Assembly: GCA_903872345.1 (NCBI GenBank) | Contig: CAIQKM010000017.1 | Location: forward strand, 79,690-133,384 | Direction of reading: 5' to 3' | Source: an uncultured Verrucomicrobia subdivision 3 bacterium | GTDB lineage: Bacteria > Verrucomicrobiota > Verrucomicrobiia > Limisphaerales > UBA11358 | DNA length: 53,695 nt | In this document: one piece after another, positions 1 through 7,477 of the stretch | How positions within the stretch are numbered: the first letter of the stretch is position 1 | Layout: each line of letters opens with the position of its first letter | Position numbers and translations under genes: made by a program | Notes under the pieces: model-generated | Told to the model about the DNA's origin: nothing | Database searches by the model: none | What the model saw: only the letters and a program-made list of their open reading frames with translations

Positions 1-2
1 AG

Positions 3-3000
3 GTGAAGGATGTACTCGCGCGCATTCCCGGCGCCGGCGACGTGGAAGTCTTCGGCTCCGGCGATTACGCCATGCGCCTCTGGCTGAATCCGTCCAAGCT
101 CGCCGCCCGGAATCTCACCGCCAGCGACGTGGTCAACGCCGTGCGCGAACAGAACGTCCAGGTGGCCGGCGGCGTGATCGGCCAGCAGCCGGTGGGCGAA
201 CCGGTGAATTTCGAATTGCAGGTCAACGTCAAAGGCCGCCTCGTCTCCGAGGAGGAATTCGGCAACATCATCGTCAAGACCGGCGCCAATGGCGAAAAGA
301 CCCTGCTCAAAGACGTCGCCCGCATTGAAATGGGCGCGGGCACGTACGGACTGCATTCCTTGCTGAACAACAAGACCGCCGTGGCGCTGCCAATCTTCCA
401 GATGCCCGGCGCCAATGCGCTGGAGCTGTCCAAGAACGTTCGCCAGACCATGGAGGAATTGAAAAAGAATTTCCCCGAGGGCATCGATTATTCCGTCGTG
501 TACGACCCCACGGTATTCGTGCGGCATTCCATTGAAGCCGTCGTCCACACCCTGCTGGAAGCCATCCTGCTCGTCGTGATCGTGGTCATCGTGTTCCTGC
601 AAACCTGGCGCGCCGCCATCATCCCGCTGGCCGCCGTGCCGGTGTCCCTCATCGGCACGTTCAGCGTGATGCTCTGGGTGGGTTTTAGCATTAACGCACT
701 CTCCCTGTTCGGCCTCGTGCTGGCGATTGGCATTGTCGTGGACGACGCCATCGTGGTCGTCGAAAACGTGGAACGCAATATTGCGCGGGGACTTTCCTCC
801 ACGGATGCCGCCCGGCAGGCCATGAAGGAAGTGACCGGCCCGATCGTGGCCACCGCCCTGGTGCTGTGCGCGGTGTTCATTCCCACCGCATTCATCAGCG
901 GCTTGACCGGCCAGTTCTACAAGCAGTTTGCGATTACCATCGCGATTTCGACGCTCATCTCGGCGTTCAATTCGCTGACGCTCTCCCCTGCCCTCTGCGC
1001 CGTGCTCCTCAAGGATCATCATGCGCCGAAAGACTGGCTGACCCGGGCGATGGACGCCACCTTTGGCTGGTTCTTCCATCCGTTCAACCGCGTGTTTGCG
1101 TGGGCCGGTGAAAAATATTCCGGCGGCGTCTCCGGCGTCCTCCGCAAGAGTTTCATCGCGCTGGCACTCTACCTCGGGTTGGTCGTGCTCACCGGCTGGA
1201 GTTTTAGCAAGGTTCCCACCGGCTTCGTGCCAACGCAGGACAAACAATACCTCGTGGCGTTCGCGCAATTGCCCGATGGCTCGTCGCTCGACCGCACCGA
1301 AGCGGTCATCCGCCGGATGTCGGACATCGGCCTGAAGCAACCCGGCGTGGAAGCGGCCGTGGCCTTCCCCGGCCTAAGCATCAGCGGCTTCAGCGTTGCG
1401 CCGGATGCAGGCATTGTGTTCTTCACGCTGAAACCGTTTGAAGAGCGCACCACGCCTGACCTGAGCGGACCGGCCATTGCCGCCGCGCTTAACCAGAAAC
1501 TCTCCGCCATCCAAGACGCGTATGTGCTCACCGTGCCACCGCCCGCCGTGATGGGCCTGGGTACGATTGGCGGCTTCAAACTCTACGTGGAAGACCGCGC
1601 CGACCTGGGTTACGACGCACTCTATCAAAACGTGCAGGGCGTCATCGGCAAAGGCTACATGGACCCGAAGCTCGGCCTCGCCGGCATGTTCTCCACCTTC
1701 ACCGTCAACGTGCCGCAACTCGACGCCGCCGTGGACCGCGTGAAAGCCAAGACGCAGGGTGTGCCGCTGCAAAACCTTTTCGAGACGCTGCAGATTTATC
1801 TCGGCTCGCTCTACGTGAATGACTTCAACCGGTTCGGTCGCACCTACGAGGTGATCGCCCAGGCGGATGCGCCGTTCCGCGCTCATGCCGAGGACATCAC
1901 GCGGCTGAAAACCCGTAATGACAAAGGTGAAATGGTTCCCCTCGGCGCCGTGGTCAAGGTCACCGAAACTCACGGCCCCGCCCGCGTGATGCGCTATAAC
2001 GGCTATCCAGCCGCCGAAATCAATGGCGGTCCCGCGCCGGGCTTCAGCTCCGGTCAGGCCGAGGCTTCCATGAGCAAGCTGGTCCAAGACAACCTGCCGC
2101 GCGGCATGTCCGCCGAATGGACCGAGCTCACCTACCAGCGCATCCTCGCCGGCAATACCGCCGTGTACGTGGGACCGCTCTGTCTGTTGCTCGTATTTCT
2201 CGTGCTGGCGGCATTGTATGAAAGTTTCCGTCTCCCGCTGGCCATCATCCTGATTGTGCCCATGTGCCTGCTGTTCGCCATTGCCGGCGTGTGGCTCAAG
2301 CATAGCGATAACAACATCTTCACGCAGATCGGCCTGATCGTACTCGTCGGCCTCGCGTGCAAAAACGCCATTCTGATCGTGGAATTCGCGAAAATCAAAC
2401 AGGACGAAGGCATGACGCCCACCGCCGCCGCCATCGAAGCCTGCCGTCTGCGGTTGCGCCCCATTTTGATGACCTCCATCGCCTTCATCGCCGGCGTGTT
2501 CCCGCTGGTGGTCTCCAAAGGTGCCGGTGCCGAAATGCGCCAGGCCATGGGCATCGCCGTATTCTCTGGCATGATCGGCGTGACGCTCTTCGGCCTGTTC
2601 CTCACGCCGGTGTTTTATGCGACGCTCATGAAACTCGGCCTCAAGAAAAAGCCAGCGCCCGACTCCAAAGGTCTGCCGCATGGCGCCGCCGGTGCCGTCA
2701 CCGGTTTGATCACCGTGGCCCTGCTGCTGGGCCTGTCCGACACCCGCGCCAGTGTACTAACCGTGGGACCGGATTATCATGCGCCGACGAACGCCATTCC
2801 GTCCGCCTATAAAGACGCCGGTATGGGCACTTGGAAGGAAGGCCAGCCGTTGGACAACCTCGCCAAAGGCAACTGGTGGGAGATTTACGGTGACCCGGGA
2901 TTGAATGCGTTGGAAGGCCAGGCCCTGCAGTCGAATCAACAACTGCAAGCAGCTGTGGCCCGCGTGGATCAATCCCGCGCCGTCGCTCGCGTGGCCCGGG

Positions 3001-4172
3001 GCGCGTTGTTGCCGAGTGTCAGCCTTGATCCGTCCTACACGCGACAACGCTATTCGCCGAACCAGACGCCCAGCTTCGGAAACATGACGGCGAACAGCTT
3101 CAGCACCCCGCTGGACCTGAGCTATGAAATTGATCTCTGGGGTCGCGTGCGTCGTGGTTTTGAAAGCTCCCGCGCCGATGCCCAGGCGCAGCTCGCCACG
3201 TACTATAATGTCCTGCTCACCCTGGAATCGGATGTTGCGCAGAATTATTTTGCGCTTCGCTCGCTCGATGCCGAAATCGCCACGGTGGCCGCCACCGTGG
3301 ACTTGCGCCACGAGCAGGTGAAGCTCGTCCGCAGCCGCTTTGACGGCGGCATCGGGAGCGACCTCGAAGTCGCCCAGGCCGAAACCGAACTGGCCACCAC
3401 CGAGGCGGATCAGGCCGCGCTCGCGCAACAACGCGATCAAATGGAAAACGCCATCGCCATTCTCGTGGGCGAAAATCCGGCCAACTTCAAACTGGCCGCG
3501 CTGACCGCGCCCAACTGGAATCCCGCGCCGCCGGAGATTCCCGCCGGCCTGCCCTCGGATTTGCTGGAACGTCGTCCGGACGTCGCGGCCGCTGAACGTC
3601 AACTCGCCTCCGCCAATGCCAAAATCGGCGTGGCCAAGGCCGCGTTCTTTCCCGTATTGAGCCTCACCGGCTCCGGTGGCTACCTGAGCGGTGACGTGGA
3701 TTCACTGTTCAACTGGAGCAGTCATACGTGGTCTCTCGGACCCAGTCTGTCCCTGCCCATTTTCGCCGGCGGTCGCAACCGTGCCAACTACCAGCGCGCC
3801 CAATCCGCCCTGGCCGAAACCGCCAGCCTTTACCGCCAGCAAGTCCTCGTGGCTTTCGGCGAAGTGGAGAACAGCCTCTCGGACATCCGCCACCTCGCCG
3901 ACCAGTCCGCCGCGCAAGCCCGGGCCGTGGCGAATGCCCGGCGCGCGGCCGAATTGGCGACTGAACGTTATCGCGCCGGCATTGTCTCATATATAGAGGT
4001 GGTGGACGCCAACCGCGAAGCCCTCACGAACGAACGCGCCAACGTGCAACTGGCCGGACGCCGGCTCGTGGCCAGCGTTCAACTGGTCAAGGCGCTGGGC
4101 GGCGGCTGGACGCAACCGCAGCTTGTGGCCGCAGCATCGCCCGCTCAATCTCAACCCGCAAATCACAAATAA
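3..4172 (+). CDS. RND efflux permease fused in frame to a NodT/OprM-type outer-membrane factor (5' truncated)
   Basis: The reading frame is open to the window's left edge, so about 160 N-terminal residues are missing compared with AcrB. Residues 1 to about 890 match an HAE-type (AcrB-like) inner-membrane proton antiporter. The proton-relay pair is visible as D247-D248 in IGIVVDDAIVVVENVE, and the relay lysine as K787 in ACKNAILIVEF. Residues about 893-916 form one more hydrophobic stretch ending DTRAS. From residue 917 the protein reads as an outer-membrane factor starting TVGPDYHAP, with the usual two-fold coiled-coil/barrel repeat and the LVASVQLVKALGGGW ending. There is no stop codon or obvious start between the parts. 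The OMF part lacks the lipobox cysteine usual before VGPDY. The hydrophobic stretch looks like a former signal peptide that could now act as transmembrane segment 13 or be cleaved by signal peptidase. The adaptor gene presumably lies upstream of the window. Drug or solvent efflux is likely; the substrate is unknown. Confidence 0.93.
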   Translation: MKDVLARIPGAGDVEVFGSGDYAMRLWLNPSKLAARNLTASDVVNAVREQNVQVAGGVIGQQPVGEPVNFELQVNVKGRLVSEEEFGNIIVKTGANGEKTLLKDVARIEMGAGTYGLHSLLNNKTAVALPIFQMPGANALELSKNVRQTMEELKKNFPEGIDYSVVYDPTVFVRHSIEAVVHTLLEAILLVVIVVIVFLQTWRAAIIPLAAVPVSLIGTFSVMLWVGFSINALSLFGLVLAIGIVVDDAIVVVENVERNIARGLSSTDAARQAMKEVTGPIVATALVLCAVFIPTAFISGLTGQFYKQFAITIAISTLISAFNSLTLSPALCAVLLKDHHAPKDWLTRAMDATFGWFFHPFNRVFAWAGEKYSGGVSGVLRKSFIALALYLGLVVLTGWSFSKVPTGFVPTQDKQYLVAFAQLPDGSSLDRTEAVIRRMSDIGLKQPGVEAAVAFPGLSISGFSVAPDAGIVFFTLKPFEERTTPDLSGPAIAAALNQKLSAIQDAYVLTVPPPAVMGLGTIGGFKLYVEDRADLGYDALYQNVQGVIGKGYMDPKLGLAGMFSTFTVNVPQLDAAVDRVKAKTQGVPLQNLFETLQIYLGSLYVNDFNRFGRTYEVIAQADAPFRAHAEDITRLKTRNDKGEMVPLGAVVKVTETHGPARVMRYNGYPAAEINGGPAPGFSSGQAEASMSKLVQDNLPRGMSAEWTELTYQRILAGNTAVYVGPLCLLLVFLVLAALYESFRLPLAIILIVPMCLLFAIAGVWLKHSDNNIFTQIGLIVLVGLACKNAILIVEFAKIKQDEGMTPTAAAIEACRLRLRPILMTSIAFIAGVFPLVVSKGAGAEMRQAMGIAVFSGMIGVTLFGLFLTPVFYATLMKLGLKKKPAPDSKGLPHGAAGAVTGLITVALLLGLSDTRASVLTVGPDYHAPTNAIPSAYKDAGMGTWKEGQPLDNLAKGNWWEIYGDPGLNALEGQALQSNQQLQAAVARVDQSRAVARVARGALLPSVSLDPSYTRQRYSPNQTPSFGNMTANSFSTPLDLSYEIDLWGRVRRGFESSRADAQAQLATYYNVLLTLESDVAQNYFALRSLDAEIATVAATVDLRHEQVKLVRSRFDGGIGSDLEVAQAETELATTEADQAALAQQRDQMENAIAILVGENPANFKLAALTAPNWNPAPPEIPAGLPSDLLERRPDVAAAERQLASANAKIGVAKAAFFPVLSLTGSGGYLSGDVDSLFNWSSHTWSLGPSLSLPIFAGGRNRANYQRAQSALAETASLYRQQVLVAFGEVENSLSDIRHLADQSAAQARAVANARRAAELATERYRAGIVSYIEVVDANREALTNERANVQLAGRRLVASVQLVKALGGGWTQPQLVAAASPAQSQPANHK

Positions 4173-4174
4173 AA

Positions 4175-5137
4175 ATGAAAAAGCCATCCCGTACCAAGGC
4201 AAAGCCGGTGGCCCCCGCACCGGATTTTGAAACCGCCGCGCCCGCGATAAAATCCGAACCATCCGCCCCGGTGACTGCGGAATACCGACGCAGCGACACC
4301 CTCCAGCTTTATCTCAATGAGATCGGCCAGGTGAAACTGCTGACGGCCGAAGAGGAAATCACCCTGGCCAAACGCATCAAACGCGGCGACAAACAGGCCC
4401 GCGAACAGATGATCACCGCCAACCTGCGTCTGGTCGTGAAAATTGCGCGCGATTATGAAGGTCTCGGCCTGCCCTTGCTCGACCTCATCAACGAAGGCAA
4501 CATCGGTTTGATGAAGGGTGTGGAACGGTTTGATCCCAAGCACGGGGCCAAGCTCTCCACCTATGCCTCGTGGTGGATCAAGCAGGCGGTGAAACGCGCA
4601 CTGGCCAACCAGTCCAAGACCATCCGGCTGCCGGTGCATGTCGTGGACAAGGTCACCCACATCCGCCGCGCCGAGGTGAAATTGCGCGAAGTGTTCGACC
4701 GCGAACCGACCGATGAGGAAGTGGCCGATCATCTCGGGTTGAACCCCCGCCGCATCCAGCAATACCGCGATGCGTCGCGCTCCCCCGTTTCACTGGACGC
4801 GCCGCTGGAAGTGGAGGAAACCAAAAGCCTTTCCGAGACGATTGCCGACAGCAATGCCGAGGCGCCCTTCGCCCGCATACTCAAAGAAAACGACAACGGC
4901 ATGGTTCGCGCCGCCCTCGCCACCCTGAGCGAACGGGAAACCAAAATCCTCTCGCTGCGGTTCGGCCTGGAAGATGGCAACCAGCGAACCCTAGAAGAAA
5001 TTGGCGAGTATTTCGAAGTCACCCGCGAACGCGTGCGCCAGATTCAGGAAGAGGCGCTCCACAAGCTGCGCGTAAACATCGAAAAACGCGAGCAGCCCGA
5101 CGTGGACGACGAAGAGCAGATACTGGTGACGGCGTAA
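4175..5137 (+). CDS. RNA polymerase sigma-70 family factor (RpoD/RpoS-like, group 2)
   Basis: This 320-residue protein has all the regions of a short group-2 sigma factor. Region 1.2 (about 41-75) reads DTLQLYLNEIG. Region 2 (about 80-150) carries NLRLVVKIARDY, LLDLINEGNIGLMKGVERFD and YASWWIKQAVKRAL, covering core binding, -10 recognition and melting. Region 3 covers about 155-235. Region 4 (about 245-303) has LSERETKILSLRFGL and the helix-turn-helix TLEEIGEYFEVTRERVRQIQ for -35 recognition. The first 40 residues are Pro/Ala/Lys-rich and lack region 1.1, so it is not the full-length housekeeping factor. The ATG lies 2 bp after the stop of the efflux fusion, which suggests a shared transcript. 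A strong hairpin follows the gene. It probably directs a stress or stationary-phase regulon, but the sequence does not show which. Confidence 0.95.
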   Translation: MKKPSRTKAKPVAPAPDFETAAPAIKSEPSAPVTAEYRRSDTLQLYLNEIGQVKLLTAEEEITLAKRIKRGDKQAREQMITANLRLVVKIARDYEGLGLPLLDLINEGNIGLMKGVERFDPKHGAKLSTYASWWIKQAVKRALANQSKTIRLPVHVVDKVTHIRRAEVKLREVFDREPTDEEVADHLGLNPRRIQQYRDASRSPVSLDAPLEVEETKSLSETIADSNAEAPFARILKENDNGMVRAALATLSERETKILSLRFGLEDGNQRTLEEIGEYFEVTRERVRQIQEEALHKLRVNIEKREQPDVDDEEQILVTA

Positions 5138-5150
5138 AATTCAAACGGCC

Positions 5151-5177
5151 CGTGTCGCCCCAAACGGGGGCGGCACG
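5151..5177. terminator. Hairpin between convergent sigma-factor and restriction genes
   Basis: An 11-bp stem (5151-5161 with 5167-5177, one G-T pair) encloses a 5-nt loop. It lies 14 bp after the sigma-factor stop and before the end of the convergent minus-strand gene. The plus-strand side lacks a T run (AGCTGTAAAAATAG follows). The minus-strand side runs into a moderately T-rich stretch. It is probably a shared transcription end, but not a textbook intrinsic terminator. Confidence 0.5.
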
Positions 5178-5241
5178 AGCTGTAAAAATAGAAAGTAAAA
5201 ATGTGTGGGCTTTCGGAGTAAATGGCGTACTACCCGCTATA

Positions 5242-6195
5242 TTACTGAATAGGGGCAGATGCCTTGCCAATATTTACGCGCAAAACCGGATCCGTTTCGC
5301 ATTCTTCAACAATTTGATTATAGCGCTCCAGTAACTTGGTGAGAGTGATTTTGCACTCGGCCACCATGAACAAACTGCGTTCGTAAAGGTTGACGGTAAG
5401 AAATTGCGTGCAATCCACAACATCCACCCGGTTGAGCAGTTCGCTGTTGCGCAGTAAAAATGCCGCGCCGCCAACCCCCTCGGATGTGGTAACGATCAGC
5501 GGCTTAAGTCCGGCCTTGATGTTCTCTCCGCATTTACGCACTAATGCCTCATTGGGATGAGTGGTAACATGGATGGCCACCGAGTTGATTTGAAAATCCC
5601 CATGGCGGTCCGTCGAGTGATCAGCCACGCTAAAGCCATGATGTTTGATCTTTCCAACTCCGAGAACCAAATCCAGTTTGGCCCCCACCAAATGCTGAAG
5701 CATCGCCCCCACATAATTGGTGCCGCCGGAATTCGACTGGAGCGCCTTGGCTTGATTCACCAAATCCTGAACATTTGCCGTAATTGACTGGCCTGAGTCG
5801 AAATTCAATTTTGGACCTTCAGCGGCAAAGTGTAGCCGGACTTTTTTAATCCACCATGTTTCAACTGCGGAGATGTCCAAGTCGCCTTGCTGATGCAGGT
5901 CATTCAGCAGATCCACATAAGCTTCCATCATGCCCAGACTACCCCGGCTGGTTCGCCCCCCTTCTTCGGCCAACACCTTGTCAATGCCGTGGGCCTCCAA
6001 AATTTTCTGTACCGCCGCTTTGCCGAGTCCAATGACCTGACCACCTTCCCCCGTACGCAACAATAGCGAATTCAGGGGCAGTCCTTTTTCCACGGCATGA
6101 CGGCTCACGACCAAAGCCACGCAAAGTCCGCCTTTATTCAGAAACTTTGGGTTCCGGCCACAAAACTCTTCCAATGCCTGATCAATCCCTTTCAT
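5242..6195 (-). CDS. Putative type II restriction endonuclease partner, DUF4928-like
   Basis: I take the ATG at 6195 (317 residues, starting MKGIDQALEEF). It has an AGGAAA ribosome-binding sequence about 8 nt upstream and follows the methyltransferase stop by 10 bp. A longer in-frame reading from 6282 would overlap the methyltransferase and begins with an implausible Arg-rich stretch. The protein resembles, from memory, the DUF4928 family found beside C5 cytosine methyltransferases. The central part contains GAKLDLVLGVGKIKHHGF and HGDFQINSVAIHVTTHP, an acidic/hydrophobic layout reminiscent of PD-(D/E)xK nuclease cores, though no canonical ExK is evident. The context strongly suggests it is the cutting partner of the adjacent methyltransferase. 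The cleavage specificity cannot be read from the sequence. Confidence 0.7.
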   Translation of the reverse strand: MKGIDQALEEFCGRNPKFLNKGGLCVALVVSRHAVEKGLPLNSLLLRTGEGGQVIGLGKAAVQKILEAHGIDKVLAEEGGRTSRGSLGMMEAYVDLLNDLHQQGDLDISAVETWWIKKVRLHFAAEGPKLNFDSGQSITANVQDLVNQAKALQSNSGGTNYVGAMLQHLVGAKLDLVLGVGKIKHHGFSVADHSTDRHGDFQINSVAIHVTTHPNEALVRKCGENIKAGLKPLIVTTSEGVGGAAFLLRNSELLNRVDVVDCTQFLTVNLYERSLFMVAECKITLTKLLERYNQIVEECETDPVLRVNIGKASAPIQ

Positions 6196-6205
6196 GGTTG
6201 GTTTC

Positions 6206-7393
6206 CTATTTAAGCCGGTCTTTTCCCATGGGCCGATAGGCAACCGGCGTTTTAACAGCCTTCGGAGGCGGTATCGCCGCAAAATTTTCTTCCCAGCAAG
6301 GATTCAAATAATTCCGCGCTATCCATTCAACCACCGGAACACAAACCGCATCACCAAACCCGAAGAGCGCCTGATTCAGGGAAACTTTCAGTTTGAAATC
6401 ATTTGCCCCCATCAAGCGGGCGCATTCGCGGGGAGTAAGCAGCCGTACGGCAAACCGGCCTTTGCCGGCGGCAAAAAGTATCTGCCGACCACTGCCTCCC
6501 CGCGGCGTGCGCAGACACCCGGCAATCCCGTCGGTACGCAACTCGGCCATGGATTTATTATTCCGCACGCGTCTAAACACAGTGCCATAAGTAGTTTGCG
6601 TTCCTCGGATCATTTCATCGGCCGTCGCGCGGTGCTTGGGACTCATTTGGTTCAACAAATAATCGCAACGTTCACGACTCCACCACATCGCCGAATTGGG
6701 CGAGAGGTCTTCCAGAATATCATTCAGCTTTTGGCCAGAAGAGGGTAAAGGCGGCAGTTGACGGATGTTCCAGTTAATTTCCGGATGCCAGAGAATAAAA
6801 TCTGCCAAAGCCGACGGGCGGCAATCACTTTCGTAAAATTTGGGCGAATCCTTCAGTGAAGCCACCTGCTTCGTTTTCTGACCGACCACGAATAAACGCT
6901 GACGGCTTTGCGGGACAAAATGGACAGCATCAATAATAAATGCATCAACGGCATAACCTAATTGAGTCAGCGCCAGCAAAGCATCCCGGAAATCATTTCC
7001 ATCATTGGAGGTAAGAAAGCCGGTGACATTTTCCAACAAAACCAGCGGCGGACGGCGGGCTCCCATTTTTTTAAGAACATCCACGAATCCCCAGAACGCT
7101 GAAGATTGTGAACCCTCAAGACCCTTTCTCGCCCCGGCAAGCGAAAGGTCATTACAGGGAAATGAGGCGGTAGCAAGAGACACGGTCGGAACTTCGTCGG
7201 CATCCAACTTGTGTACATCACCCAGCACAAAATCACCGGTATCGCCAAAATGATCCCGGTACATGCTCCATTTGTCCTCTTCAATATCGTTGGCAAAGGC
7301 AACATTCCACCCACCACGCTCCAGCCCCATTCGCATGAGCCCGATACCAGCGAAGAACTCGGCGAAGGACTTATTGTTCATTGATTCAGACAT
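6206..7393 (-). CDS. DNA (cytosine-5-)-methyltransferase of a restriction-modification unit
   Basis: This 395-residue C5 methyltransferase transfers methyl groups from S-adenosylmethionine to cytosine in DNA. Motif I is FAEFFAGIGLMRMGLE (about 10-25). Motif IV is ASFPCNDLSLAG with catalytic Cys80. Motif VI is LLENVTGF (Glu121). Motif VIII is PQSRQRLFVVG (about 161-171). After the variable target-recognition region come a motif IX-like stretch (CLRTPRGGSGRQI) and motif X (GFGDAVCVPVVEWIARNYL). All catalytic elements look intact. The start has no clear Shine-Dalgarno sequence, and a candidate promoter sits just upstream so the mRNA leader would be very short. The putative nuclease gene follows by 10 bp. 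Transcribing the methylase first is a common way to protect the host. RM units are often mobile, but no flanking mobile-element sequence was seen. Confidence 0.96.
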   Translation of the reverse strand: MSESMNNKSFAEFFAGIGLMRMGLERGGWNVAFANDIEEDKWSMYRDHFGDTGDFVLGDVHKLDADEVPTVSLATASFPCNDLSLAGARKGLEGSQSSAFWGFVDVLKKMGARRPPLVLLENVTGFLTSNDGNDFRDALLALTQLGYAVDAFIIDAVHFVPQSRQRLFVVGQKTKQVASLKDSPKFYESDCRPSALADFILWHPEINWNIRQLPPLPSSGQKLNDILEDLSPNSAMWWSRERCDYLLNQMSPKHRATADEMIRGTQTTYGTVFRRVRNNKSMAELRTDGIAGCLRTPRGGSGRQILFAAGKGRFAVRLLTPRECARLMGANDFKLKVSLNQALFGFGDAVCVPVVEWIARNYLNPCWEENFAAIPPPKAVKTPVAYRPMGKDRLK

Positions 7394-7406
7394 TTATATT
7401 GAGCGC

Positions 7407-7434
7407 ATTTTACCCCCTCGCATGGGTTACTCAA
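7407..7434 (-). promoter_or_regulatory. Candidate promoter of the restriction-modification operon
   Basis: Read on the minus strand, TTGAGT (7434-7429), a 16-bp spacer and TAAAAT (7412-7407) precede the methyltransferase ATG at 7393. Transcription would start only a few bases before the ATG, implying a short or leaderless mRNA. That agrees with the missing Shine-Dalgarno sequence. Confidence 0.5.
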
Positions 7435-7477
7435 CTTCGAATTAATTAAAAATTTCAGCCGCTGTTAAGCAATCACC

